This document shows positions 15,973-25,388 of a stretch of DNA of 64,000 nucleotides, piece by piece; the first letter of the stretch is position 1, and each line of letters starts with the position of its first letter. Both the position numbers and the translations under genes were made by a program. The stretch is taken from NCBI GenBank assembly GCA_035624215.1, contig DASPRY010000003.1:13932-77931 (forward strand), read 5' to 3'. The stretch is from JAFAGX01 sp035624215. GTDB lineage: Bacteria > Acidobacteriota > Terriglobia > Terriglobales > Acidobacteriaceae. The notes beneath the pieces are model-generated. The model was not told where the DNA came from, made no database searches, and saw only the letters and a list, made by a program, of their open reading frames with translations.

Positions 15973-18678
15973 ATGAATAGTTTTGGTAGCCGCTCCACTT
16001 TGCGCGTTGGGCAACGGGACTACGAAATCCACCGCATCGACGCGCTCGACAAAAAGGGAATCTCGACCAAGCATCTTCCCTATTCGTTGCGTATTCTGCT
16101 GGAAAATCTCCTGCGCACGGAAGATGGCCGAAATGTCACGGAAGGTGACATTCGCGCTCTGGCTTCCTGGAACGGCCAGTCGAAGCCGGACAAAGAAATC
16201 GCCTTTACCCCCAGCCGCGTGCTGATGCAGGACTTCACCGGGGTTCCGGCGGTGGTGGATCTGGCGGCCATGCGCGACGCCATGAAGCGTTTGTCGGGTG
16301 ATGCTGCACTGATCAATCCACTGCAGCCGGCAGAGCTGGTGATCGATCACTCGGTGCAGGTTGATCAATTCGGAACTCCGAATGCCTTACAACTGAATGC
16401 AGAGCTCGAATTCCTGCGTAACAAGGAGCGTTACGCATTTTTGCGCTGGGGGCAGACAGCATTCCGCAACCTGGCAATTGTGCCGCCAGATACCGGCATC
16501 GTTCACCAAGTCAACCTCGAGTACCTGGCGCGGGTGGTTTTCGTGCAGGAATCACCTGGCAAACGCGTGGCCTACCCTGACACATTGGTAGGAACCGACT
16601 CGCATACCACGATGATCAACGGGCTTGGCGTGCTGGGGTGGGGCGTCGGAGGAATCGAAGCGGAAGCGGCGATGCTGGGGCAACCGGTCTCGATGCTGAT
16701 CCCGCAGGTTGTCGGCGTAAAGCTGATCGGGAAACTGCGGGAAGGCGCCACTGCAACTGATCTGGTGCTGACCATTACCGAAATGTTGAGGAAACACGGG
16801 GTGGTCGGCAAATTCGTGGAGTATTTCGGTCCCGGTTTGCCGGAGCTGCCTTTGGCCGATCGAGCCACCATCGGCAACATGTCGCCTGAGTATGGCGCAA
16901 CCTGCGGCATTTTTCCAGTCGACAAAGAAACGCTCAGCTACCTGCGGCTGACAGGGCGTTCAGAAGAGCAGATCACACTGGTCGAGGCATACTGCCGTGA
17001 GCAGGGGCTATTCCACGAAGAAAAGACCCCGGAAGCTGAGTATTCGGAGCTGCTTTCGCTTGATCTGGCAAGCGTCGAACCGAGCCTTGCCGGCCCAAAG
17101 CGTCCGCAAGACCGCGTGCCGCTTTCTCAGGCGAGACAGTCATTCGAACAGGCTTTGCCCTCACTGATGAAACCCGGCAAGGCGGCGGAGAAGATGGCGG
17201 AAACAGTTTCTGGAAACGGGCATCTGCACAACGGCAGCGTCGTGATTGCTGCGATCACGAGCTGCACGAATACATCAAACCCGTCGGTAATGCTGGCTGC
17301 GGGTCTGCTGGCGAAGAAGGCGGTAGAGCGTGGCCTGCAAGTCCCCGGGTGGGTGAAAACTTCATTGGCGCCCGGGTCCAAAGTGGTGCGTGACTATCTC
17401 GAGCGCGCCGGCCTGACCGGTTATCTGGAGAAACTGAAATTTCACATCGTGGGGTATGGTTGTACGACTTGCATTGGGAATTCCGGACCGCTGCCGGAAG
17501 AAGTCTTGCGCGCGATCGATGAGAACAATCTTGTGGTCGCGTCGGTGCTTTCCGGCAATCGCAACTTCGAAGGCCGAATCAATCCCGATGTGCGGGCGAA
17601 TTACCTGATGTCTCCGCCGCTGGTGGTGGCATTCGCCTTGGCCGGGCGGATTGATCTGGATTTGCGCAAGGATGCGATCGGCAACGACAAGCAAGGCAGC
17701 CCGGTTTATCTGGCTGACCTGTGGCCATCACGGCGCGAAGTCGAAGAAGCGATGAGCAAGTCGATTTCTTCCGACATGTTCCGCAAGACTTATGGCGAAG
17801 TCTACCAGGGCGACGAACGCTGGCGTGCGCTGGCCGTGCCCAAGGGCGAAACCTACGCGTGGGATCCAAATTCCACTTATATCCGCCAAGCCCCTTATTT
17901 CGACGGAATGAAGATCAAGCCGGAATCGGTTGGCGATATCCGGAACGCTCGCGTGCTGGCGGTGCTGGGCGATAGCGTCACTACCGATCACATCTCTCCG
18001 GCGGGCTCGATCAAGAAAGACAGCCCGGCTGGGAAGTATCTGATCGAGCATGGCGTGAAACCGGCGGATTTCAATTCGTATGGCTCGCGAAGGGGAAATC
18101 ATGAAGTGATGGTGCGCGGCACGTTTGCCAATGTGAGATTGCGCAACAAAATGGTTCCCAATCTCGAAGGCGGATTCACACGCCACCTGCCGGATGGCGC
18201 GGAGATGACCATCTTTGAGGCTTCGGAAAAATACATTCGCGAAGGCGTTCCGCTGCTGATCATCGCTGGAAAAGAATATGGTTCCGGTTCCTCGCGGGAT
18301 TGGGCGGCCAAAGGGCCACGCCTGCTCGGGGTGGAGGCGGTCCTGGCGGAAAGCTACGAGCGCATCCATCGTTCCAACTTGGTTGGGATGGGAATTCTGC
18401 CATTGCAGTTTCTCACCGGCGAGAATGCACAGTCTCTCGGATTGACCGGTGAAGAGGTTTTTGAAATCAGCGGAGTTCGCGACGTAGTCGAGCACTTCGC
18501 GCCGGGACGCCAAGTGAAAGTGGAGGCGAGGAGTAACGGAAAAACAAAGGAATTCAATGCCCTGGTGAGGATCGACACGCCGCAGGAGGCGCAGTATTAC
18601 GCCAACGGCGGCATTCTGCAATTCGTGTTGCGGCAACTACTGGCGGGCCGACCGAAGCCGGAGGCGGTGAGCGCGTAG
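15973..18678 (+). CDS. acnA: Aconitate hydratase A
   Basis: A 901-residue aconitase of the AcnA/IRP1 type, interconverting citrate and isocitrate in the TCA cycle via a 4Fe-4S cluster. The cluster cysteines are visible in ITSCTNTSNPSVM and GYGCTTCIGNSGPL. Other signatures are GTDSHTTMINGLGVLGWGVGGIEAE, GDSVTTDHISPAGSI and the swivel-domain GKEYGSGSSRDWAAKGP. The length matches AcnA. The ATG follows AGGAAGG. It is monocistronic, ending convergently with two small membrane-protein genes. A TAGAAT hexamer at 15897-15902 may be its -10. Confidence 0.97.
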   Translation: MNSFGSRSTLRVGQRDYEIHRIDALDKKGISTKHLPYSLRILLENLLRTEDGRNVTEGDIRALASWNGQSKPDKEIAFTPSRVLMQDFTGVPAVVDLAAMRDAMKRLSGDAALINPLQPAELVIDHSVQVDQFGTPNALQLNAELEFLRNKERYAFLRWGQTAFRNLAIVPPDTGIVHQVNLEYLARVVFVQESPGKRVAYPDTLVGTDSHTTMINGLGVLGWGVGGIEAEAAMLGQPVSMLIPQVVGVKLIGKLREGATATDLVLTITEMLRKHGVVGKFVEYFGPGLPELPLADRATIGNMSPEYGATCGIFPVDKETLSYLRLTGRSEEQITLVEAYCREQGLFHEEKTPEAEYSELLSLDLASVEPSLAGPKRPQDRVPLSQARQSFEQALPSLMKPGKAAEKMAETVSGNGHLHNGSVVIAAITSCTNTSNPSVMLAAGLLAKKAVERGLQVPGWVKTSLAPGSKVVRDYLERAGLTGYLEKLKFHIVGYGCTTCIGNSGPLPEEVLRAIDENNLVVASVLSGNRNFEGRINPDVRANYLMSPPLVVAFALAGRIDLDLRKDAIGNDKQGSPVYLADLWPSRREVEEAMSKSISSDMFRKTYGEVYQGDERWRALAVPKGETYAWDPNSTYIRQAPYFDGMKIKPESVGDIRNARVLAVLGDSVTTDHISPAGSIKKDSPAGKYLIEHGVKPADFNSYGSRRGNHEVMVRGTFANVRLRNKMVPNLEGGFTRHLPDGAEMTIFEASEKYIREGVPLLIIAGKEYGSGSSRDWAAKGPRLLGVEAVLAESYERIHRSNLVGMGILPLQFLTGENAQSLGLTGEEVFEISGVRDVVEHFAPGRQVKVEARSNGKTKEFNALVRIDTPQEAQYYANGGILQFVLRQLLAGRPKPEAVSA

Positions 18679-18708
18679 GATTAATAGTCAGCCCAGGTAA
18701 GGTCGTAT

Positions 18709-18906
18709 TTAGGCGATTGCTTTGAGCAGCGTGAGCACGCTGGCGGCGGCATTGGCCAAGACGAAGACACCTTGGACGATCGGGACCATGCGTGGGCGCC
18801 GCGCACCGCTGGCATACTCGGCGCCGGGATGACCGGCGGCAGCAATACTGGCGAGCTTGAACGCCGCCAAAGCAAGCGGCACGATTCCGGCGATCACAAA
18901 GCCCAC
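18709..18906 (-). CDS. Small two-helix membrane protein
   Basis: A 65-residue hydrophobic protein with two predicted membrane helices (FVIAGIVPLALAAFKLASIAAAG and VPIVQGVFVLANAAASVLTLL) separated by a positively charged loop. It starts at GTG 18906, six bases beyond the stop of the upstream small gene, with AGGTAA as a weak ribosome site. Tight spacing with another membrane protein suggests a two-gene unit. No family is recognised. Confidence 0.5.
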   Translation of the reverse strand: MGFVIAGIVPLALAAFKLASIAAAGHPGAEYASGARRPRMVPIVQGVFVLANAAASVLTLLKAIA

Positions 18907-18912
18907 GGCGGC

Positions 18913-19173
18913 TTACCTGGCGTGATATAAGAAATCGTTGAGCAGCGCCAGCCAGAAACTAGCGCCCTCCCGCTCGCTCAGAGCGAGCCAGATCAGCCAC
19001 AACGAGGGCATTACGAGCAGCAGGAAGTAAGACCAATCCTCACCCGAGTTGGGATTCGGTATCTCCGGAAAAAGCCATTTTGTAGTTCTGTTGGCCTCCT
19101 GCAGCAGCAACAGACTGAGCACCATAAGTACAACCGAAAAGCTCAAGAGCCCAAAATCCCACACCGAACTCAT
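18913..19173 (-). CDS. Small membrane protein
   Basis: From the ATG at 19173 the product has 86 residues, with helices LLSFSVVLMVLSLLLL and YFLLLVMPSLWLIWLAL around a polar stretch (EANRTTKWLFPEIPNPNSGEDW). The frame is open to 19245, so the start is not sure; the more upstream residues look less protein-like. It probably forms a unit with the 65-residue protein downstream. The function is unknown. Confidence 0.5.
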   Translation of the reverse strand: MSSVWDFGLLSFSVVLMVLSLLLLQEANRTTKWLFPEIPNPNSGEDWSYFLLLVMPSLWLIWLALSEREGASFWLALLNDFLYHAR

Positions 19174-19341
19174 TCCGCCGGGATGCGAGCCCGGGATTTG
19201 AAAAGCGAAAGCGACTGCCTGCATCGGCATGGAGTGGCGCACCACGCGAAGTTATCGCTTCGCGATGCATGAGTCAATGTTTGTGCCAAATTGGCATACC
19301 TCTAAGGTATGATTTCGCGATGTTCGGGGGGACAGCGCAAT

Positions 19342-19908
19342 ATGAAGAGGCACAGGAAAGTTATCGCGTACATTGCGATCAGCGCGGACGGCTACATCGC
19401 CCGCCCGGATGGAGATGTCTCATGGCTGGACCGCCCGCGTCCGAAGGGACAATACGGAATGGGCGCTTTCATGAAGAGCATCGATACGATCCTGTGGGGG
19501 CGAAAGACCTACACCAAAGCAATTGAGATGGGCATGAAGGCCGGCGGTTTCGACCCGAAGGTGAAGAACTATGTGTTTTCCCGAGAGCCGCAGGGGTCGC
19601 TATTACCAGGATTCGAGTTGGCGAGAGAGCCGATCAAGTCATTCGCACAAAGCTTGCGGGCGCGGCCGGGCAAGGATACTTGGATGATGGGGGGTGGCGA
19701 GATCATCGCTTCGTTTCTGGACGAAGGAGAGATCGACGAGTTCAGCATCCATGTGATTCCAATCTTGATCGGCGAGGGCATACCGCTGATTAAGCCCCAA
19801 CACCGCTCCATTCCGCTCAAACTGCTTTCGACCAAGAAGTTTCCGGACGGTGTGGTGCGTTTGAACTACCGTGTTCTCAATCATCCTGGGAATGGGAGCG
19901 CATATTGA
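19342..19908 (+). CDS. Dihydrofolate-reductase-like (RibD C-terminal domain) protein
   Basis: The 188-residue protein has the DHFR/RibD-C fold. The start KVIAYIAISADGYIARPDGDVSWL is typical of the YwjB/YyaP-like group. It is followed by TILWGRKTY, the NADPH-site loop DTWMMGGGEII and IPILIGEGIPLI. The group uses NADPH but its physiological substrates are mostly unknown; RibD itself reduces a riboflavin precursor. The ATG at 19342 was preferred to an upstream ATG at 19309 because the shorter form starts exactly at the conserved first strand. No riboflavin genes are nearby. Confidence 0.82.
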   Translation: MKRHRKVIAYIAISADGYIARPDGDVSWLDRPRPKGQYGMGAFMKSIDTILWGRKTYTKAIEMGMKAGGFDPKVKNYVFSREPQGSLLPGFELAREPIKSFAQSLRARPGKDTWMMGGGEIIASFLDEGEIDEFSIHVIPILIGEGIPLIKPQHRSIPLKLLSTKKFPDGVVRLNYRVLNHPGNGSAY

Positions 19909-19929
19909 AATCTTTGCACCGCGAGACTG

Positions 19930-20379
19930 CTAGAAGACCTTGGATGAGTCCAACAAAATCGTAACGGGGCCGTCGTTGACCAATTCCACTTGCATCATTT
20001 CTTGAAAGCGGCCGGTTTCACAGGCGAGACCTGCAGCTCGGATGCGTTCGACGAAATATTGGTAGAGCTGCTGAGCCTGCTCAGGGGGCGCCGCGCCGTC
20101 AAACGACGGACGCCTGCCACGGCGAACGTCTCCGTAGAGCGTGAATTGAGAGACGACCAGCACGGCCCCGTGCATCTCCGCCACATCCAGATTCATCTTT
20201 CCCTTCTCATCTTCGAAGATGCGCAGTCCAGAGACTTTTTCGGCCAGGTAATCGGCGTCTTTCTCGGTGTCGTCGCGGGAAACGCCCAGCAGGACGAGCA
20301 AGCCGCGGTCGATCGTGCCCGTGACCTCGTTTTCCACGGTCACGCGCGCGCGACGGACGCGTTGGATGACAGCACGCAT
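19930..20379 (-). CDS. dtd: D-aminoacyl-tRNA deacylase
   Basis: A 149-residue DTD-type editing enzyme that removes D-amino acids, and glycine mischarged on tRNA-Ala, from tRNAs. The two active-site motifs are present: SQFTLYGD and NDGPVT, the latter a cross-subunit Gly-cisPro element. The N-terminal MRAVIQRVRRARVTV is diagnostic. It is convergent with the DHFR-like gene and divergent from the acyl-carrier-protein cluster. Confidence 0.95.
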   Translation of the reverse strand: MRAVIQRVRRARVTVENEVTGTIDRGLLVLLGVSRDDTEKDADYLAEKVSGLRIFEDEKGKMNLDVAEMHGAVLVVSQFTLYGDVRRGRRPSFDGAAPPEQAQQLYQYFVERIRAAGLACETGRFQEMMQVELVNDGPVTILLDSSKVF

Positions 20380-20610
20380 GCGATTCCGAGCACTGGCAAT
20401 TTGCGAACCTCATCATACACGTCAGCATGTGACGGAGGTTGCAGGCGCGGCGGATTGACCACGGTAACTCTGAGCAGTTAGGATGCTTGTGGGCAGTTGC
20501 TTGAGCCTCCGCGTTTCGCCTTCTGTCGCGGCGGGACTCTCCTTTACACCGATTTGTGCGGGCCATTAGACTACTCATTTCCTTTTCAGCTCATCGGGAG
20601 GCAGAGGCAC

Positions 20611-20862
20611 ATGGCGGTTGCCACAAAAAAGGAGTTGGTGGAGAAGGTCCGGCAGATCATCAGCGAACAGTTAGGGGTGGATGAGGTTGATATCACACCC
20701 GGCACGTCTTTTGCCGACGACCTAAAGGCAGATTCTTTAGACCAGGTTGAGCTGGTGATGGCGCTGGAAGAAGCATTCGATTTAAGCATTGCCGACGAAG
20801 ACGCGGAAAAAATTCTCAAGGTGCAGGACGCCATCGATTACGTCGAAAAACACGCAAAATAG
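20611..20862 (+). CDS. Acyl carrier protein (first of tandem pair)
   Basis: An 83-residue acidic helical protein with the phosphopantetheine attachment Ser42 in the DSL motif (LKADSLDQVELVM). The helix pattern KKELVEKVRQIISEQLGVDEVDITP and the C-terminal KVQDAIDYVEKHAK are those of fatty-acid ACPs. The ATG at 20611 follows GGGAGGCAGAGG; the longer upstream frame is non-coding in character. It lies 14 bases before a second ACP gene and fabF. The two ACPs are clearly similar but not identical, so one may serve a special acyl chain. Confidence 0.93.
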   Translation: MAVATKKELVEKVRQIISEQLGVDEVDITPGTSFADDLKADSLDQVELVMALEEAFDLSIADEDAEKILKVQDAIDYVEKHAK

Positions 20863-20876
20863 CACAAGGAGAACTC

Positions 20877-21122
20877 ATGGCAGCCGTTGACGATAAGGTA
20901 AAGCAAATTATTGTGGAGCAGTTAGGCGTGGATGAGGGCGAAGTGACGCAGAATGCCTCGTTCGTGGACGATCTGGGTGCGGATTCGTTGGACACAGTGG
21001 AACTGGTGATGGCCTTTGAAGAGGCCTTTGAGATCGAGATTCCCGATGAGGACGCGGAGAAAATCCGCACCGTGCAGGATGCGGTGGATTACATCACCAA
21101 GCACGCGAAAGGCGGGAAGTAG
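20877..21122 (+). CDS. acpP: Acyl carrier protein (second of tandem pair)
   Basis: An 81-residue ACP with Ser37 in GADSLDTVELVMAFEEAF, closer to canonical AcpP (VELVMA and IPDEDAEKI) than its neighbour. It is preceded by AAGGAGAACTC. Its TAG stop is immediately followed by the TTG start of fabF, so the two are almost certainly translationally coupled. It carries growing acyl chains in type-II fatty-acid synthesis. AcpS, which loads the pantetheine arm, is encoded at 29.95 kb. Confidence 0.95.
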   Translation: MAAVDDKVKQIIVEQLGVDEGEVTQNASFVDDLGADSLDTVELVMAFEEAFEIEIPDEDAEKIRTVQDAVDYITKHAKGGK

Positions 21123-22367
21123 TTGGCGCGACGGGTGGTGGTTACCGGGATCGGCCTGATCTGCGGAGTGGGGAATACCACCGAAGAAGTCTGGCAGAAT
21201 CTTCTGGCCGGCAGGTCAGGTATCTGTCGCATCACGCAATTCGATGCCTCGCAGTTTGCCTGTCAGATTGCGGCGGAAGTTAAGAATTTTGACCCGCTGC
21301 AGTTCATCGACAAAAAAGAAATCAAGAAAATGGGGCGTTTCATCCACCTGGCGATCGCGGCGGCGGATGAAGCAGTGAAATCCTCTGGCCTAAAAGTTAG
21401 CCCTGAAAACGCCACTCGGGTCGGGGTGCACATTGGATCGGGAATCGGTGGGTTCGATGTGATTGAGCGCGAACACAAGAACCTGCTGAATGGCGGCCCA
21501 CGCCGAATCTCTCCATTCTTCATTCCTGCCTCCATCGTGAATCTGGCGGCCGGGCACGTAAGCATACGTTTCGGCGCAAAAGGACCGAATGAGGCGGCGT
21601 GCACGGCCTGTACGTCGAGTGCGCATTCGATTGGGGATGCTTATAAGATCATCGTACGCGGCGACGCTGACGCGATGATCGCGGGTGGATCGGAGGCAGC
21701 CGTTACTCCCATGTCGGTAGGCGGATTCAGCGCCATGCGGGCGCTTTCGACTCGCAATGACGCGCCGGAGAAGTCCAGCCGGCCGTGGGACTCGGCGCGG
21801 GATGGATTTGTGATTGGTGAGGGGGCGGGAATCCTGGTGCTGGAGGAACTGGAACTGGCGCGCCGCCGCGGAGCCAGGATTTTAGCTGAAATTGTGGGTT
21901 ACGGTATGAGCGGCGACGCCTACCACATCACCCAGCCTGCGGAAAACGGCGATGGCGCGTATCGGGTGATGCAGAACACTCTGAACGATGCGCGAGTTCA
22001 ACCGCAGCAGGTTGACTACATCAACGCGCACGGCACTTCGACTGACATCGGCGACAAGCTGGAAACTGTTGCCATCAAGCGGGCATTCGGCGAGCACGCT
22101 TACAAAGTGCCGGTGAGTTCGACCAAGTCGATGACCGGACATCTGCTGGGTGGCGCCGGCGGTCTGGAGGCGGGGATCACGATTCTTGCTCTGCGCGACC
22201 AGGTCTTGCCGCCTACGATCAACCTGGAAAACCCCGATCCGGAATGCGATTTGGACTACGTACCCAACCACTCCCGCAAAGCCAACCTCGAGTACGCCAT
22301 GTCGAATTCCTTTGGATTTGGGGGCACAAACGGGGCTTTGCTGTTTCGGCGCTGGAGCGAATCCTAG
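21123..22367 (+). CDS. fabF: Beta-ketoacyl-ACP synthase II
   Basis: The 414-residue condensing enzyme elongates acyl-ACP with malonyl-ACP. The Cys-His-His triad is C163 (TACTSSAHS), H303 (NAHGTSTDIGD) and H340 (KSMTGHLLGGAGG), with the expected FabF length. The start is an unusual TTG at 21123 directly abutting the acpP stop; no ATG or GTG gives the conserved MARRVVVTGIG start, so coupling to acpP probably drives initiation. It is the last gene of the acp-acpP-fabF unit. Confidence 0.95.
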   Translation: MARRVVVTGIGLICGVGNTTEEVWQNLLAGRSGICRITQFDASQFACQIAAEVKNFDPLQFIDKKEIKKMGRFIHLAIAAADEAVKSSGLKVSPENATRVGVHIGSGIGGFDVIEREHKNLLNGGPRRISPFFIPASIVNLAAGHVSIRFGAKGPNEAACTACTSSAHSIGDAYKIIVRGDADAMIAGGSEAAVTPMSVGGFSAMRALSTRNDAPEKSSRPWDSARDGFVIGEGAGILVLEELELARRRGARILAEIVGYGMSGDAYHITQPAENGDGAYRVMQNTLNDARVQPQQVDYINAHGTSTDIGDKLETVAIKRAFGEHAYKVPVSSTKSMTGHLLGGAGGLEAGITILALRDQVLPPTINLENPDPECDLDYVPNHSRKANLEYAMSNSFGFGGTNGALLFRRWSES

Positions 22368-22532
22368 AAGTTATTCTTCCCCAAGACGATGGGACATTCC
22401 GGGCCGCGCACGTCATTCCTTTGGTCATGCCCCCTTCCGGGCTGGGTAATGGGACCTTGGTACTGGGGACTTGTCCTTTTTCGCTTTTGCCACGCTTTGA
22501 AACCCGCGCCAGAATAGGGTTTGAGGCCGCAC

Positions 22533-23255
22533 ATGCTTATGGAAAGAAGTCTGGCAACCACGGTGGTGCCGCTTCCTCTGACCCGCAAAGCCTCCGCCCG
22601 GGCGGCACTAATTGAACTTAAGGACCCCGTCAGAAGCGTGATTTCGGAATGCTTCCGGCAATTTGGCATCGAGACGACCATTCTCGGCGCCGATGCTGCC
22701 GATCGGCTGAAACGGGAAAAATTCGAGGCCTGCGTATTAAAGCTGTCATCTCCCGCCGGACAAATTATGGAAGCGGCCCGTAATTCCCCCTCCAACAGCC
22801 GCATGATCATCTACGGGTTGGGAGGCAGCGCGCAAGACGCACTGCGCTTTTCCAAATACGGCGTCAACGCCATTTTCCGCGAGCCGCTGGAGCGCACCGC
22901 AGCCATAAAATTGGTGCGCGCTACGCAGATGCTGGTTTTACACGAAATGCGGCGTTATGTGCGTATTCCAGTGATTACGGAAACTAATGTGATTGTGATG
23001 AACGAGAATCGCCGCTTCAACGCTACCAGCATTGAAGTCAGTTCTGGCGGCATGTCGATGCGCAGTAACGAGGATCTGAGCCCTGGCCAGACGGTGGAAA
23101 TTTCCTTTGCGCTGCTGACCTTGCCCCGCGTCTGGGTGCGCGCTAGCGTGAGCTGGCGAAACCCAGTCGGCAAGGCCTTTGGCATTCGCTTCGATAGTGC
23201 CGATGCTCGCAGGCAGCGGGTCAAAGACTGGGTTGACGCTTATCTGGAGAATTGA
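22533..23255 (+). CDS. PilZ-domain protein with degenerate receiver-like N-terminal part
   Basis: A 240-residue protein. The N-terminal half (to about residue 125) alternates strands and helices like a response-regulator fold (ETTILGADAADRLKREKFEACVLK, SRMIIYG, VNAIFREPLE), but I see no phosphoacceptor Asp. The C-terminal half is PilZ-like, with RRYVR matching RxxxR, then SIEVSSGGMSM near the (D/N)xSxxG position, with Glu in place of Asp/Asn, and WRNPVGKAFGIRF. PilZ domains usually bind cyclic di-GMP. This start has no strong ribosome site and ATG 22539 is an alternative. It is a single gene between fabF and a convergent hydrolase. Confidence 0.75.
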   Translation: MLMERSLATTVVPLPLTRKASARAALIELKDPVRSVISECFRQFGIETTILGADAADRLKREKFEACVLKLSSPAGQIMEAARNSPSNSRMIIYGLGGSAQDALRFSKYGVNAIFREPLERTAAIKLVRATQMLVLHEMRRYVRIPVITETNVIVMNENRRFNATSIEVSSGGMSMRSNEDLSPGQTVEISFALLTLPRVWVRASVSWRNPVGKAFGIRFDSADARRQRVKDWVDAYLEN

Positions 23256-23303
23256 CGGTCGAGCGCACCCCTGGCAAGTCTTATTTCCAAAAGATACGCG
23301 AGT

Positions 23304-25286
23304 TTAGCGATCCGCGGCTTGCGTCGTGACCAGCGGAAGTTCGATAAAACTTGCCTGACTCGGCATGTGATAGATGCGCTGCACCGCTTTGCGATAATCC
23401 TCCGGCTTAGCCCAAAAGATGTTCGGCACAAAGGTCTGCGGATTGCGGTCATAAAGCGGGAACCAGCTCGACTGGATCTGGACCATGAGCCGATGGCCGG
23501 GCAGAAAGACATGATTTGAAGTTGGCAGGTTAAAGCGATAGAGCAGCGGCTTGTTGACAGGGATTGCAGCCGGTTTTTCCGGGCTTTCGCGATACCGGCC
23601 GCGAAAAATGTCAGCCGAAACCATGAGCTGATAGCCGCCTAGCAGGGGCTGGTCGGCTACCTCGTCGGGATAAACGTCAATCAGCTTGACCACCCAATCG
23701 GAGTCGGTGCCGCTGGTCGAGGCCACGAGATTGGCGACCGGCTGGCCGCTGATCTTCAACGGTTCGCGCAAAACATCCGAGACAAAGGCCACGACATCGG
23801 GGCGGCCGGAGGCTTCGCGCTGATCGGTAACCAGCCAATGCCGCCAATTGTCGCCGGAATCGGCTTCGGTTACGTGAACCGGGCGTGAAATGAAAGGCAC
23901 AGGTTTGGCCGGGTCTGAGATGTATTCGTCCCACTGAGTGTCATCGGGTTTTGGTGGACTGAAGCTCAGCTTCAAAGTGCTGGTCAGATAAACCGGCGTG
24001 GGCTGAACGGTACAACCGCGGGCGCAACCCGCCGGCCAGCCTGGCAGTTGCAGCCAGGTATTGGTTCCGGTTTCGAAGGCATAAACGGGAGGAATGCCGG
24101 CTTTCGGAACTCCGTCCTTCAGATATTGATCCAGAAACGGCTTCAGAATGTGCTCGCGAAAATACAGCGCAGTGTCGCTGTTGAATTTCAGAGGACCAAG
24201 GCTGCTGCCATCTCCGATTTCCTGAGCGTGGTGCCAAGGGCCAAGCACCAGGAAGACTTTGCTGTTATCTGTGTCCTTCGGCTTGATCGCCTTATACACG
24301 GCGATTGCACCATAGATGTCTTCCTGATCCCACAGACTGTGAACCAGCATGACGGGTACTTTGAGCGGCTGGTCCGCCAGCACGCGGTCTACGGCCTGGT
24401 CACGCCAGAAGTCGTCGTAGCTGGGATGCTCCAGCAGTTTTCGCCAGAAGCCTAACTGCTCAAGGCCATAGCGGCGCCCAAGTTCACCGGCTGAAGCTGC
24501 CTCCATAAACATGTCGTAGTCGTCGAAGTGGCTGGTCCACCAGTGGATTTCATTCTTTCGCGACGCCTCCTGTTCGTAGATATATGGCATATTCTGCTGC
24601 CGGAAGGCGCCATTGTGGAACCAGTCATCGCCCATCCAGCCATCGACCATGGGATTCATCGGCACCGAGACTTTCAATGCCGGATGAGGATTAACAAGCG
24701 CCATGAGCGGCAAGAATCCATCGTAGGAGATGCCGAGGATGCCGACTTTCCCGTTGCTCTCAGGAACGTTCTTCACCAGCCAGTCGATGGTGTCATAGGT
24801 GTCAGTGGCGTGGTCGACCGGAGTTGGATTGAGAGGTCCGTGCAGGGGACGAGTCATCACGTAATCGCCTTCGGAACCATATTTGCCGCGCACATCCTGG
24901 ACCACACGGATGTAGCCGCCGCCCAGGATGACCTCGGTTGGGTTGTCATACCCCTGAAGGATTGGACCCAGATGTGAACTGTAGGCGTGACTGGTAAGCG
25001 CCTTGGCATCGTAAGGCGTGCGAGTCAGCAGTATGGGCGCACCTTTTGCCCGCCTCGGCACCAGGATGACGGTGTACAGCTTCACCCCGTCACGCATGGG
25101 AATCATTGCCTCACGCCGGACGTAATCGAAGCTGTCGGTGACGGGCACAAATTTCGCGGGCATTTCGCTGGGTAGATCAGGCTTACCGGCTGCCCCGGTT
25201 TGCGCGTTTACTGAAGCGACTGACGAGAGGATTACCAACACGAGCAAAAGCAAGAGGAATGCGCGCCAGCAATGGATTGACTTCAT
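23304..25286 (-). CDS. Exported CocE/NonD-type alpha/beta hydrolase (X-Pro dipeptidyl-peptidase family)
   Basis: A 660-residue protein with a signal peptide (FLLLLLVLVILSSVASVNA). The hydrolase domain has the nucleophile elbow GISYDGF, a catalytic-Asp candidate in HSLWDQEDIYG and the His in LGPWHHAQE. A jelly-roll C-terminal domain (from about residue 430, ending FLPGHRLMVQIQSSWFP) follows. This layout is that of alpha-amino-acid ester hydrolases, cocaine esterase and X-Pro peptidases, acting in the periplasm or outside. The substrate is not predictable. The ATG is preceded by AAGGAGCCT. Confidence 0.9.
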   Translation of the reverse strand: MKSIHCWRAFLLLLLVLVILSSVASVNAQTGAAGKPDLPSEMPAKFVPVTDSFDYVRREAMIPMRDGVKLYTVILVPRRAKGAPILLTRTPYDAKALTSHAYSSHLGPILQGYDNPTEVILGGGYIRVVQDVRGKYGSEGDYVMTRPLHGPLNPTPVDHATDTYDTIDWLVKNVPESNGKVGILGISYDGFLPLMALVNPHPALKVSVPMNPMVDGWMGDDWFHNGAFRQQNMPYIYEQEASRKNEIHWWTSHFDDYDMFMEAASAGELGRRYGLEQLGFWRKLLEHPSYDDFWRDQAVDRVLADQPLKVPVMLVHSLWDQEDIYGAIAVYKAIKPKDTDNSKVFLVLGPWHHAQEIGDGSSLGPLKFNSDTALYFREHILKPFLDQYLKDGVPKAGIPPVYAFETGTNTWLQLPGWPAGCARGCTVQPTPVYLTSTLKLSFSPPKPDDTQWDEYISDPAKPVPFISRPVHVTEADSGDNWRHWLVTDQREASGRPDVVAFVSDVLREPLKISGQPVANLVASTSGTDSDWVVKLIDVYPDEVADQPLLGGYQLMVSADIFRGRYRESPEKPAAIPVNKPLLYRFNLPTSNHVFLPGHRLMVQIQSSWFPLYDRNPQTFVPNIFWAKPEDYRKAVQRIYHMPSQASFIELPLVTTQAADR

Positions 25287-25388
25287 AGGCTCCTTAGAGG
25301 CAAGTAGAGTTCAATGGAGAAACCAAGGATTATATTGGAAGGTGGCTTTCACCCGCCTGAACTTTGACGGTATAAAATCAAGAGGATC

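Noticed and set aside
17728..18636. 302-codon minus frame inside aconitase
   Set aside because: Aconitase is complete and conserved on the plus strand; the opposite frame is an antisense artefact.
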